NCBI GenBank assembly: GCA_025504975.1
Contig: JANUWI010000003.1
Location: forward strand, 2,418,001-2,482,000
DNA length: 64,000 bases
Direction of reading: 5' to 3'
Source: Plenodomus lindquistii
Lineage: Eukaryota; Ascomycota; Dothideomycetes; Pleosporales; Leptosphaeriaceae
Below, in pieces: positions 42,796-53,210 of this stretch (its first letter is position 1; the number at the start of each line of letters is the position of its first letter). A program made the position numbers and the translations under genes. Below the pieces are notes generated by a model that was given only the letters and a program-made list of their open reading frames with translations, ran no database searches and was not told the origin of the DNA.

Positions 42796-45700
42796 CTAGA
42801 TGAAGATATCTAGCTCATGCCTCCTAACATCCTCGTCCTCGAATACAGGAAAGGCGGGCACCATGGAATCTGCGTTCTGCACATATGCGTCGTTGTAGAT
42901 GCGCCAGTAGGGCTGTCGAACCTTGCGAGCTGGGTGGAAGAGACCGGCCCAGACGTAGTTCATGACAAGGGGTGTGCCGACGGCCATGCGGATGCCCTCG
43001 ATAGCCTCCACGATACGGTCGATGACGTGAGGACTGGTCTCGAACAAGTTGGGCCAGAGAAGGTTGAGCAGATGGATCATGGCGTCTTCGCAGTCGAGAC
43101 CAACGCAGCCAAGGGCCACGTGCTTAACGACTGAGGCAGCGGTCTGACGATGCACTTGATCTCTATCGATGAGGGCGTCCTCCAGCAGGGGTGTAATGGC
43201 GTAGACGTAGTCCTTGGCCATCTCCCCAATGTACTCGAACATAAAGGAAAGTGATTTCAGCACACCATTCTGCACGTTGAGCTCGGGGACGCGGTACTCG
43301 TTCATCAGGGCGGGAAGAACAGTGAACGGTGCGCAAGTCTCTGCAACGATACCAATAGCGACGGCTGTGCAGACACGAGATTGACGCTCCTGCACACGAA
43401 GATTACCAAGAAGGGTGGCCAACACATCCTGGGGACCGATAGCTTTGGCAATGTAACCGAAAGTGTTGTTGGCGGCACGTCGAATACCCTTCTTGTGTGC
43501 TTTCAACATGTCCAAAAGTTCGAAACAAATTCGCATCCATTCTCGGGGGTTGACGTAGTTGGCTCCTCGATCAGCAATACGGCCGACAAGATCAATCGTG
43601 TTCTCTTGCACCTTTTCGTGTCGGTTGCGAAGAATGGGGGTCAGGCGTGGTAGCAAATCCTTGATGGGTGGTTGCATTGCGTGTAAGCCAACGACAGTGA
43701 CAATGGCGCGCAGCGCACCAAGGATGGAGCCAAGAACCTCAGGGTATTCTTCACCAAGGTACTCGTACAGTGCTTGTGCAAGCTTGATGAGCTGTGGATC
43801 TTCGTCACACTTCTGCATCACGAATGTAATCCGGGAAATCAAATCTGCCGCTTGCTGTCGCACAGTGGCAGACTTGTTGTTTAGGCGTGCAAGGACAGTG
43901 GCGACAATCTGCGGTAGGTAGGTTTTGGTCCGTTCTCCAAGAGCGTTGACTACGGTAGCGAAACCGTCGATAACGATGGGGTCCTCCACGGTCTGATCTT
44001 GGAACGCAACGAGCACACCGTCAATCAATTGCTCCTCGAGTCGTTGATCAACGTCGTGAGCACCAAGGGTACTAATGACTTTGTCGACCGTCTCGACTGT
44101 CATCTTACGGTACGCCTCGTTCTCATCCTTCATGTTGTTGACAATACGGCCAACGATCTCAGCGACGCCAGCCTTTTGTGCGAGATCAACTGTCGTGTCG
44201 ACTACTTGTCGGTAGTTTCGCTTGTCCAGAGCCATTCTTCGTACCCAGAAGTGCTTGAAGAACTCGGGTAGGACGTTGTCCTTCAGGTAAACAGGTGTGA
44301 CACCTGCTGTGTTGGAGCACTGTGAGACGACCTTGAGAACAACCTTCTTCATCTCCTCGTCAGGTGACTGAAACTCTCGAATGACAATTTCCATGATCTG
44401 ACTCGTGTAGTAGTTGGAGTACTCCTCGTCCATGAGCGGGATGACATATCCGACAGCCTTGAGGAACGACGCAAGAGCTTTACCGCGCTGGCGGCGAGCT
44501 CCAGTCCAGAGGGGGTTGAGAATGTCGTCGAAAGATTCGATACCGTAAGGGCTTGCGGCCTCGGCCAAGGCAGCAAGAGCAAGTGCTGTGACCATGCGGA
44601 CTTTTGGCTGCTCGTCGTTCAGGTTCTCGCCAATGCACTCTACGAGTCCTTTCAAATGGGGAAGAATAGCGCAGCCCATCAAGATGGGGATCTGCTGAAC
44701 AATCTTGACACCAGTATGACGAGCGTGCCATGACTTCTTGGACCTGCAAACAGCCCGTAAGAAGGGAAGAAGTGCTGGTATACCAAGAGCGGATGCAACG
44801 ACAGCGAATGCGCGAGCCGTTGTATTTCGGACGTATTCGTCTTGATGGTCAAGATCGGGTCGCATAGTACTAATCATGTGCGCAAGGCCAGCAGCCTTTG
44901 CCAAGTTGGAGATGATCTCACGACCTTCGACACGAGCGTAGTAATCTTGATCGATGAGAAGTGGCTCGATGACGACCAAAATCTTGTGTACATATGGCCG
45001 TACCAAGTCGTCAAGCTTGTACAGTACTCGATCGATGACCTTGACGAGCAAATGTCGCTCTTGGTCTTCTAGAGTGCGTTCCATCAGCAATGGTAGGATC
45101 TGGTTGAAGAGAGCTCCAGCGCCGAATTGACGGGCATTGTCCGTCAACTGTCGAAGAGCGGTCTTTCGCATGGGTGGTGTTCCGTTCTTGACCTTTAACA
45201 GAAGTCGCATGATCTTGCGTTCCTTGAGCTCCTCTACAGTCATTTCGTTCTCATCCGCGCCATCTGTGAGCTTGCCAAAGTACTTCATGTCTTCGTTCTT
45301 GAAGAATTGCAGGTCACCGACACCGGGAATTTCAGTTGGTAGTTGCTTGCCCATGGCAGCCAAGCTGTTGTCCGCCTCTGGTATCAAGAAGCCCTGGTAG
45401 CCCGTGGGAAGTACTGGCATGCCTACGGGTCGCCGTACGGGTTCGTACCCAGGCGGCGCCTCGAGGACTTTGTAACCCTCTGCCTCACCGGGGAGCATCA
45501 TGTCGAGCTGCTCATCAGAGAGGGGCGCGTTGCGGCTGGAGATGTCTGTTCCGAAAGCAAACGTTGCCGGCATGGCAGGTTGACCACCGTTGGCAGTGGG
45601 CGTAGCAGTCGTTGGGCCGGCGGGCGCCACTGCAGTCGTGTCCCAGCGCGATCGTACTGGTGCAGCGGCTTCAGCTGGCTTCTCTTCCTCGGCCGTTGAT

Positions 45701-46383
45701 CCCCAGCGCGAGCGCTTGTTGCTGCCATCGGCCTCTTCCTTGACCTCCTCCTTGACTGCGGGGGCGTCATCGGCGGACTCGTCCCAGCGTCTCCTCTTGC
45801 GCTTCTTCTCCATAGGGGGTGTCTTGTCACCATTGACGGCTGGCGCATCGTCCTTGAGCGTGGGCTTGTGGTCCAACACGGCATTTCCACCCGACTTCTC
45901 CTTCTCCTCGACTAAGCGCAGCACACGCGCCTCCTCGCGCTCAAACTCGCGCTGCTTCATGACGTCCTTGTATGACTGGCCGCCGTCCTCGCCGTCCTTG
46001 GCAAAGGGGTCGGCGCGTGATGGGGACAGCGCGCGGTCAAACCGCCGCCTTTGGTAGTCGGTCTCGCGCGAGGCGATCTGGGCCTGTTTCTCGCGACTGT
46101 CGAGGATGTCGGCCTCGCCCGCGTCGCCGTGGTTGAACTCGTTGAGCATCTCGCGCGAAGCCGTGTATTGGCCCACCAGGCTCCGGCCGTTCAGCTGCAC
46201 ATCGTCCATGTCGTCATCCTGGTCGGCTACGGCGATGGAGGTGTCGTAGCCGTTGAACTTGTCGACGCCGTTGCCCGTATACAGGTCCTTGTCGAAGGCC
46301 TCGCTGAGCGACACCTTGCTCGTCGAGTTTCCGTCGGCCGAGCCGTTGGCCTGCGATTTCTTTCCTGCGCGCGGTCCGGCCAT
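42796..46383 (-). CDS. HSH155: Splicing factor 3B subunit 1 (Hsh155/Prp10)
   Basis: Core U2 snRNP protein that clamps the branch-point helix during pre-mRNA splicing. Single exon, 1195 residues. The N-terminal third is disordered and holds RWD-type motifs that bind UHM proteins (RRRWDES, RSRWGST, RSRWDTT, about residues 200-250). The rest is about twenty HEAT repeats; I recognise blocks such as ALDKRNYRQVVDTT, PIKDLLPRLTPIL, NRHEKVQENTIDLVGRIADR, NTFGYIAKAIGP and NEYRVPELNVQNGVLKS, which are nearly invariant from yeast to human. It ends at ELDIFI. A 3.6 kb intronless reading frame is notable for a splicing factor in an intron-rich neighbourhood. Confidence 0.97.
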   Translation of the reverse strand: MAGPRAGKKSQANGSADGNSTSKVSLSEAFDKDLYTGNGVDKFNGYDTSIAVADQDDDMDDVQLNGRSLVGQYTASREMLNEFNHGDAGEADILDSREKQAQIASRETDYQRRRFDRALSPSRADPFAKDGEDGGQSYKDVMKQREFEREEARVLRLVEEKEKSGGNAVLDHKPTLKDDAPAVNGDKTPPMEKKRKRRRWDESADDAPAVKEEVKEEADGSNKRSRWGSTAEEEKPAEAAAPVRSRWDTTAVAPAGPTTATPTANGGQPAMPATFAFGTDISSRNAPLSDEQLDMMLPGEAEGYKVLEAPPGYEPVRRPVGMPVLPTGYQGFLIPEADNSLAAMGKQLPTEIPGVGDLQFFKNEDMKYFGKLTDGADENEMTVEELKERKIMRLLLKVKNGTPPMRKTALRQLTDNARQFGAGALFNQILPLLMERTLEDQERHLLVKVIDRVLYKLDDLVRPYVHKILVVIEPLLIDQDYYARVEGREIISNLAKAAGLAHMISTMRPDLDHQDEYVRNTTARAFAVVASALGIPALLPFLRAVCRSKKSWHARHTGVKIVQQIPILMGCAILPHLKGLVECIGENLNDEQPKVRMVTALALAALAEAASPYGIESFDDILNPLWTGARRQRGKALASFLKAVGYVIPLMDEEYSNYYTSQIMEIVIREFQSPDEEMKKVVLKVVSQCSNTAGVTPVYLKDNVLPEFFKHFWVRRMALDKRNYRQVVDTTVDLAQKAGVAEIVGRIVNNMKDENEAYRKMTVETVDKVISTLGAHDVDQRLEEQLIDGVLVAFQDQTVEDPIVIDGFATVVNALGERTKTYLPQIVATVLARLNNKSATVRQQAADLISRITFVMQKCDEDPQLIKLAQALYEYLGEEYPEVLGSILGALRAIVTVVGLHAMQPPIKDLLPRLTPILRNRHEKVQENTIDLVGRIADRGANYVNPREWMRICFELLDMLKAHKKGIRRAANNTFGYIAKAIGPQDVLATLLGNLRVQERQSRVCTAVAIGIVAETCAPFTVLPALMNEYRVPELNVQNGVLKSLSFMFEYIGEMAKDYVYAITPLLEDALIDRDQVHRQTAASVVKHVALGCVGLDCEDAMIHLLNLLWPNLFETSPHVIDRIVEAIEGIRMAVGTPLVMNYVWAGLFHPARKVRQPYWRIYNDAYVQNADSMVPAFPVFEDEDVRRHELDIFI

Positions 46384-47920
46384 TGTGCTGCAGGGCGATT
46401 GTTTGGGTGCGGGGGGACGAGGGGTTTGGCAAGGGGATGGTGACGGCGAAGCTCAAAGTTTCGAGATGCAGTGCTTGGCCGTCACGTGCTGGCGCGTCAC
46501 GCTTAGTCATATCTGGAGATTCCCCCTCCTCGTTCAAACTTCAAAGTGACAGGCAGGCAGACGACATGGAAGTCGTTTCTATGAGATGTAGCCAGGGTCA
46601 TGTCATCGAGCATTAGTACCTTCCAAGACTCATCATGCCACTCTGTGGGTTCTGGACTGTGATTTGTTTGGACACACATAGATCAAGTGTAGCATCCTCT
46701 TTACTATCTCTGGAGAACCCAGATAACATCTCAGGCTTTTTGTAGAGTCTTCGGTGTGTTGTGTTACATAAGTGCAGTGGGTGCTTCCTGATCATGAGCT
46801 TTTTGGCAAAGTGTTGCGCATGTTGAATCACGTCTGATGGATGCGTCGGTGCACAGGTCAAGCTTACGCACACCACGGTCCACCGCGCCCGCCGCCCAAC
46901 GATCGATCAACAATGATTGCGATCTTCTCTGGCATTCTCCGCCTGTCGAGCAACGTCTTTGAACTGGCAAAATACGATCCATTGGTGTCTAGAAAGGCGA
47001 TACGGATCCCATACGCTCTCGCCTGGATGGCACCCGTAGCGGACATGACGGGTATCATGCATCACTGGTTCCATGGTTCCTTTTCTGTGGGGGCAATCTA
47101 TCGGTGGGTGCTATCGAAACAAGACTGTCTCCTTAGCATCCGCGGAGCAAACTCTAAGTAGCAGCTTGGGTTTGTTTGCGCACCAACGTCTTTTCGTTGT
47201 CATGGCGGCGACCGCCTGTGCAGCGCCAAACACCGCGTCATCCAAGCCATGGTACACAGCACAAAGCAGTGCTCTTCGGAGAGAGATTGCAGGCCGAAGT
47301 CAAGCCACACTGCGTCAGCATCACAGTTGGTGATCCCAGAGCACATTCCCAACCGGGCCAGCCCTCACGACTGCGAAATTCGAATGCCCGGCACGCCACA
47401 CGCGACGCGGCTTCGGGTGGTGCTAGTCTGCAATCGACTGACCAGAACCTCCCATCGCTTCTAAAAATACAAGCTGCGCATGTCACCCTGCGGGGCTGCC
47501 CACAACAATCAACGCGCGCCTCGTAAGACGTTGCTCAACGACGACTTGGGACGACTTGCATGTGTGCAGGCTAAAACTGAGCCATTTGCGCTGCTGCCGA
47601 ATCTCCTCGCCAGGGCATGAAACGGGCAGATCTGTGGTGCGCAGCGACGAGCATTTCCAAGCTACTGCGAGCCACTGCGAGCCACTGCGAGGTTGCACAG
47701 CCGGGGTTCCGTCGGCATTGTATTTGCCTGTGCTGATAGTGGACGCTGTCCCACGTCGTGGTTGCGAGGGCATCGGTCCTTCATTCCGATTTAACGTGCT
47801 GCTCGTGCCCCCATCTGCCCTCGGTCCATTCGCTTCTTCTTGGGTATTTTCATTGTTGTTGTTGCTCTTATTCTTTTTTTTTTTGAGCAAGTTCCTGCGT
47901 TTCGTCTGAGCATCCTTGAG
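46384..47920. promoter_or_regulatory. Divergent region SF3B1 / RING-like gene
   Basis: 1.5 kb between genes read outward. An ATG-started frame of 106 codons at 46841-47161 has no recognisable feature and is not called. A T-run (about 47873-47884) and CT-rich sequence precede the plus-strand gene. Direct GCGAGCCACT units lie near 47665-47690. Confidence 0.4.
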
Positions 47921-49891
47921 ATGGCGGCTGTGGCGCAAAGCCGAATCCAGGATGACGTACATCCACTGCTGCGACATCCCCGGCCGATCAAAAGAGACTC
48001 AGCCAGAGCACAACACATGCTAGACCTGATTGCGGATTCCGAGGAAAAATTGAAGGAACTGCATCGCGAGAAATCAGTCACGACAAAATGGTTAGAACGG
48101 CCATTGTACCAACACTTGGAAGTGTCAAATGTCGAGCCACAAAGGGAGAAGGTTGTTGAAGGGCAGGAGTGCGAAAAGGAGTATGGCTTTGTACGAGAGG
48201 AGAAGAAAAAGGCGTTGGAGGATGAGGAGGAAGAAAGTGACGCAGACCTGCTCGACCGCTGGACAAACCCGAATCGGCCGACTTCAGTTGGAAAGGAAGC
48301 TGTGGAAGCATTGGTCGAACCGAAGACGCAACTCAGCGCATCCTTCGCCAAGAAACAGCCACATCCGCTCAATTGCCCTCGGCCTGTATCCTACAATGCG
48401 CAGCATCTGTTGTCGCCAGAATGGACTGCTTCACCGTCAACTATGAGTCCGAATACGCCGGCCCACCGACGAGCTTCATCATACCTGGACTCGAATCGGA
48501 CATCGAGCATCACTTCGTCGACAAGTAGTGTAGAGTCCAGCCCACGAATCGTACAGCAACAACAGGAGCCACAAACATGGGCTGGTCCAGCTGCTCAGGT
48601 ACCAACACGTATGCGGGCGGAACGTCCCATATCATATCAGCCACAGAGCTCCCAATCGCTTGGTAGCCCAGAAACAACACACCGCCCACGCCCAATGTCG
48701 TTCGCAACCTACCACCAGAGAAATCGTTCCAGTACCAAGATTGCTTCCTCACGCGGGCTGCGGAACAATAGCTACCCCAATTTCTCAAGACCTCCAACGA
48801 GTGGCACAGCTAAGGCTGTGCCAGGGGAACATATGGAGAACGATCTGGTATACAATCGCTATGCAGACGATGAGGTCGGACCTCCAACACCAGCCTCAGC
48901 TAGACCGGCATCATCAAGACTAGCATCGTCAAGACCAGTGTCACCAATACAGGCTGTGGTGACGTTTCCCGAGCAGCCAGAGGAGGTAAAGGTCGAAAAG
49001 AAACAGAAGAACAGATGGTCTGCCATACCGGATACATTCAAGAAACTTGCCGCCAGGCGAAGGTCATCTGCAGCAATGCAAGACAAGCCAGCATTCGAAG
49101 TCAGAATCGATGACGACACGCACAACGACCAACCTAAAATGCACCTCACAGAAGAAAATCTAGCCTGGTACGAAAGGGAAGTCAGCCAAGCTCCCAGCAC
49201 CCCACGAAGCCGCCTCTCAGTAGTAGACCTCATCCCCACGCCAACCTACTCTCCCACTGACCTGAGTCACCCGCAATCCGCACCCCGCCCAGTCTCCAGC
49301 TCAAAACAAATGGGAGCCTTGCCCCTCCCCTTCGCACCCTGGACCGATGGCGGTCCACCAAGCCCAGCCGCAACCGCAGACCGGCGTCGCAGCTCCGGTC
49401 AATCATCACTCTCCCCAAGCCGAAACCCCGCCTTGCACCACCGTCCATCCGCCGAAGCCGTACCACAACAGCAACAACTCCGCCCCGCATCCATGTACTC
49501 GCACCGCAGCAGCCTTGTACTCCCCTCTCCACCCGGCACAGCCACGACCACAGCCCCTGCACACGCCAACCACCCGCATCATCACCACCACCAAGCATCC
49601 ACCTTCTCTGTGCCCGCCAGCCCCCGCTTTAATTCATCACGCCTGGGAACACCAATTCCCGACCCAACGTGCATACTGTGCAAGACCTCCAAGCCGTCGT
49701 ACGATTTCGTGGACCGCAGGATCACCGCAAATTGCTGGCATGAGCCTGCGACTTGTCTGAGTTGCATGCAGAGTTGGATTCATAGTGCGGTGAAGACGCA
49801 GGGGTGGGATAGGTGTGCGTGTCCCGAGTGTGGAGAGGCTATGAGTGGGGAGGATATTGGGGCTTTTGTGGATGTAAGGTATTTGCGCTGA
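47921..49891 (+). CDS. Disordered protein with C-terminal RING-like Cys/His module
   Basis: Function unknown; the end suggests a RING or IBR-type ubiquitin ligase fragment. Single exon, 656 residues from ATG (the open frame extends upstream without an ATG). An N-terminal charged helix (SEEKLKELHREKS) is followed by about 450 disordered residues rich in Ser, Pro and Arg. The last about 75 residues hold CILCKTSKPS, then NCWHEPATCLSCMQSWI and CACPECGEAM, a C-x2-C...C-x-H...C-x2-C...C-x2-C spacing that can bind two zinc ions as a RING does. No second RING is present. Confidence 0.75.
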   Translation: MAAVAQSRIQDDVHPLLRHPRPIKRDSARAQHMLDLIADSEEKLKELHREKSVTTKWLERPLYQHLEVSNVEPQREKVVEGQECEKEYGFVREEKKKALEDEEEESDADLLDRWTNPNRPTSVGKEAVEALVEPKTQLSASFAKKQPHPLNCPRPVSYNAQHLLSPEWTASPSTMSPNTPAHRRASSYLDSNRTSSITSSTSSVESSPRIVQQQQEPQTWAGPAAQVPTRMRAERPISYQPQSSQSLGSPETTHRPRPMSFATYHQRNRSSTKIASSRGLRNNSYPNFSRPPTSGTAKAVPGEHMENDLVYNRYADDEVGPPTPASARPASSRLASSRPVSPIQAVVTFPEQPEEVKVEKKQKNRWSAIPDTFKKLAARRRSSAAMQDKPAFEVRIDDDTHNDQPKMHLTEENLAWYEREVSQAPSTPRSRLSVVDLIPTPTYSPTDLSHPQSAPRPVSSSKQMGALPLPFAPWTDGGPPSPAATADRRRSSGQSSLSPSRNPALHHRPSAEAVPQQQQLRPASMYSHRSSLVLPSPPGTATTTAPAHANHPHHHHHQASTFSVPASPRFNSSRLGTPIPDPTCILCKTSKPSYDFVDRRITANCWHEPATCLSCMQSWIHSAVKTQGWDRCACPECGEAMSGEDIGAFVDVRYLR

Positions 49892-50293
49892 AGGAATCTT
49901 ATGCTTGTGGAGGGAAACTATTTTTTGAGAACATTTTTATCAGGGGAATTCAAGGATAGGATACAGGCCTTTGAGAATGATATTGGCAGTAGGAATGCCA
50001 GACTGGAAGCCGCGGGAGGAGTCGTTTCCGTGCGGAGATGGGTATGCAACATAGGACACATGCCATTGGCGTTGGGCTCCCGAGCGGAGGTAGACGGCGT
50101 CGGAGGAAGAAGAACAGTATGACTACGGAGAAGCAATGCGAAATAAAGAATGCAAGAGGGTCCAGCGCGAGGAAACACACACACGGAACTGTCTCTTTTG
50201 AGCGAACAGTTCATCAGACCAAATTATTGATAGTTAATGATAAATCATATCATAGCTTACAAAGCCTATACACACCTTTCCACGTCCAAGAAG
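49892..50293. other. Convergent spacer
   Basis: Between the 3' ends of the RING-like gene and the HET-domain gene. No coding signal. Confidence 0.4.
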
Positions 50294-52141
50294 TCAAACT
50301 AGAATAAATTCCCTCGCATCCTTCACATCCCACACCACACCCTCCCCAAACATGATACCCTCTACATAACAATCCCCCACAACCGTCCACTCTCCCACCT
50401 CCCCATTTCCCTCATCAACCTTCTCCAGAACAATCGGCACACAACACCCATGCAAAACCACAATCGCACTGCCCCTTTCCTCCCCCACGCGACCCCTCGT
50501 ATCCATCCACGGCACAATCCCCAACCTCCCCTTCTCCGTCCTCACAAACCTCCTCCCCTTCCCCATCATAAAACACGCGCCCAACGCCCCAGCATGCCGA
50601 AGTAAATGCCGGTGCTCATCCGGCACCGAACTCGGCGCAAGATCAAGAATCTGCTCTGCTGTTTCCCAAGGCGTCGTACCGTTTGACGCAACGACGTTGA
50701 AGAAATGAACTAGGTCGATATATGTCCAGTGTTCTAGGCCTGGGATCTCGGATTGCAGTTGTTGGGTTAGGGAGATGAGGTAGGGTGTGTCAATGTCGAG
50801 CCACCTCGCGACACGGGTATTGCCTAAAATGGCAATGTGGTCGACGATTTGGCCGCGGACATGGAGCTTTTTAGTGAGCGAGGCGGATGCGGTTTGGTTG
50901 TGAATGTGTGGGCGGCTGGCAGACGCGTTCCAGGATACTTCGCGGCCCCAGGTGCGTACGCCGCCTACGGCGAGACGCCAGGGGGCGCAGAGGGGTGTTG
51001 CGGTGAATGAGGGGACCCAGGAGGGGAAGTTGAGAAAGTCTGGGTGGGTGTTTGGGAGGCGGGAGTCTAGGTTTGCGGACCAGAGGGAGAGGAAGTCGAG
51101 GGAGCCGTATTGGCGGGCAATTGTGGCGGCGAAACGTGTGAAGTTGTCTAGGACGGGGGAAGTGTAGTCTGGGGTGAAGTCGAGACCTTCGATGAGGCCT
51201 AGGAAGCCGTAGAGCCGGTCACATGGCTCCTTGGTCCAGAATTCGTCGCCTACTGCTGCCATTACTCGAAGAAAGCGTAGCGGCTCCGGTGTGGTTGTGA
51301 AGGTATCGGTGTTGAGCTGCATCAGTACTCGGTAACTGATGATGCCATTGTCAATGTCAGCTTTGAGGTCTGGATATTCTTTGAACATTTCCATCGGCGC
51401 GGTAAAGAGGTCCTCGAAATCCTGCAAACTGAATGCAATGTCGCCAGTCAAGAAGAGCAATTCGGTTGCGAGAATCATCTCCTGTACCACCCATACCCGT
51501 CGGAACCACGGTCTGCTAAAGGTTCGGCCAATGGCGGGGATCCATACAGGACTTGTATCGGGACTGGAGAAGGTGTCCATAAGTATCATCTTGCGAATGT
51601 TGGGGTCGTACTCAGGGCTCCCTATTGTCACCTCCTTTTTAAAATTAAGTGACGGTATAAGCTTTTCGAATGCTTCGAGCCATTGCTTGCACAAACGGCT
51701 GTTCTCATCTGCTGGGCCCAGCCAGACTATAACCCGAAAGGCTCGTTTGTAGATCTCTGACATGAGCCCTACTTGAATGGACTTCTCGACATTGTCCGCC
51801 TGGTTGATGCATATCTGGTCAATCCATAAGCGCTTCGTGATCGAGCTTTCGGTGACGTGGGGTAGGGCCTCTGTGAGATTGGCCGTAAGACCAATAGGAC
51901 CACATTCATTAACCAGAGAGAGACTGGACACTCGATCGGGACTGCCCCAGGTGTATGAAAGGGCCTCAAAGTACAGCTGTGTTGTGCCGAGGGGAATTTC
52001 TTCCTGGACGAGGCTGTATGATAACTGCGAATCCTGCTCAACCTGTGCGTGGGCAGCCACCTCCAAAATTCTAATGTGACGATGGCTGCGCAAAGGTTCG
52101 TAAACATGGGTCTCAGCAAAACCACGCGCAGGCGAAGCCAT
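50294..52141 (-). CDS. HET-domain protein
   Basis: Belongs to the family behind heterokaryon incompatibility, in which recognition of a non-self partner triggers cell death in fused hyphae. Single exon, 615 residues. The HET domain spans about residues 55-210: FEALSYTWG, then ITKRLWIDQICINQAD, EKSIQVGLMSEIYKRA and VWLGPADE are its three classic blocks. The C-terminal part has the usual loosely conserved region with GRRFVRTEKGRLGIVP and HGCCVPIVLE. There are no NACHT, WD or other repeats, so the recognition partner is not evident. Such genes are numerous in Pleosporales and most have no known allele-specific role. Confidence 0.92.
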   Translation of the reverse strand: MASPARGFAETHVYEPLRSHRHIRILEVAAHAQVEQDSQLSYSLVQEEIPLGTTQLYFEALSYTWGSPDRVSSLSLVNECGPIGLTANLTEALPHVTESSITKRLWIDQICINQADNVEKSIQVGLMSEIYKRAFRVIVWLGPADENSRLCKQWLEAFEKLIPSLNFKKEVTIGSPEYDPNIRKMILMDTFSSPDTSPVWIPAIGRTFSRPWFRRVWVVQEMILATELLFLTGDIAFSLQDFEDLFTAPMEMFKEYPDLKADIDNGIISYRVLMQLNTDTFTTTPEPLRFLRVMAAVGDEFWTKEPCDRLYGFLGLIEGLDFTPDYTSPVLDNFTRFAATIARQYGSLDFLSLWSANLDSRLPNTHPDFLNFPSWVPSFTATPLCAPWRLAVGGVRTWGREVSWNASASRPHIHNQTASASLTKKLHVRGQIVDHIAILGNTRVARWLDIDTPYLISLTQQLQSEIPGLEHWTYIDLVHFFNVVASNGTTPWETAEQILDLAPSSVPDEHRHLLRHAGALGACFMMGKGRRFVRTEKGRLGIVPWMDTRGRVGEERGSAIVVLHGCCVPIVLEKVDEGNGEVGEWTVVGDCYVEGIMFGEGVVWDVKDAREFILV

Positions 52142-52494
52142 TATTTTGCTGATGGATCTTCAAAGAATGTCAATAGGTGTTCCAGACTGGCTGGGACCAA
52201 GGACTGTGGCTGCCTGAAGCGTCTCCATGATCAGAAAGGGTAAGTGCTATGCCATCTTCGCTTCTATTAGGCAAATGTGCGTGAACTCCCAGAATATCAA
52301 CACTTTGAATAATGAAAACATACAAGTTTATAATATGAAGCAGTAAATCGGGTTGAAGTGGATGTCGTTGTCATCAGATCGTAAATGCCTACAGCATGTC
52401 TCTATACACTAGGCTTATGCTAGAATATGGGATCTCGGAATACATAGGCTCTTCCATGAGCTATAGCCTAATATCGACGCGACTTCGTTTAAGT
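52142..52494. other. Spacer
   Basis: 5' flank of the HET gene and 3' flank of the small secreted gene. Nothing coding seen. Confidence 0.4.
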
Positions 52495-53210
52495 CTACTT
52501 AAGTAAGGCAGATTTTGCAGCAGCCCAAGCAGGGTCGCGTTCAGGAGCGGCAGTAGTCTCAACGCACTGGGTTAAGAAGTTGTGCCAGCCATCAACCGTC
52601 TCCGCGACCAAACCAGCGCGGACCTCGGGCGTGCACTTTGTGGTCAAGTACCACGCAGCGCTTCCAAAGCTCTTCTCATCATCGGCATTAGCCAGTGCAA
52701 GTACAGCGACAAGGCCGGCATCTCCACCAACAGCTTCCGCCTGGGCGACAGCATCGGCGCCTGCAATTAGAGTTGCATATTGCTTGACGAAGTTTGGCAT
52801 AGCCACTGTCACACAATTAGCATTCTGTCAATTTGCAGTCATCATTGTCAAAACTTACTTGTTCGTGTACCTTGGCCTGGGCGTCCAGGGAAGTGGTTCT
52901 GCTTGTACTTGTAGTCGCCTGACTCGAAGATGGTGTATGCCACCAGGGCAGCTACCTCGCCAATGGCTGTGACGTTGTACTTCTCAAAGGAGGCGTTGAG
53001 CGCGGCTGCGGCTGTCTCTGAGTCGGCGCACTCCTCGGGGAAGGGAGCTGCGTCGCAGGTTGCCGTGGCCGGTGCAACGGCTTCAATGATGGCTGCCGAC
53101 AACGGTCCCTTACCACCGGTATCTTCTTCCTCTGGGCAGTCGGGAATTGGTGCCGCGAAAGCTGAGAAAGCTAGAGCGCTTGCAAGAAGGATGCTGAGTT
53201 TGAAACCCAT
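52495..53210 (-). CDS. Small secreted protein, unknown function
   Basis: Secreted, 220 residues, from two exons, 53210-52859 and 52805-52495. The signal peptide covers about residues 1-19 (ILLASALAFSAFAA). The mature part contains FESGDYKYKQNHFPGRPGQG, a block I have seen in fungal hypothetical secreted proteins, and TAMPNFVKQYA across the junction; four or more Cys could pair. The block faintly recalls lysozyme or chitinase-like folds, but no catalytic residues can be assigned. Pathogen effectors and wall enzymes are both possible. Confidence 0.8.

Noticed and set aside
46841..47161. 106-codon ATG-started frame on the plus strand
   Set aside because: No recognised motif or family and no splice partner; could be noise in the divergent spacer.
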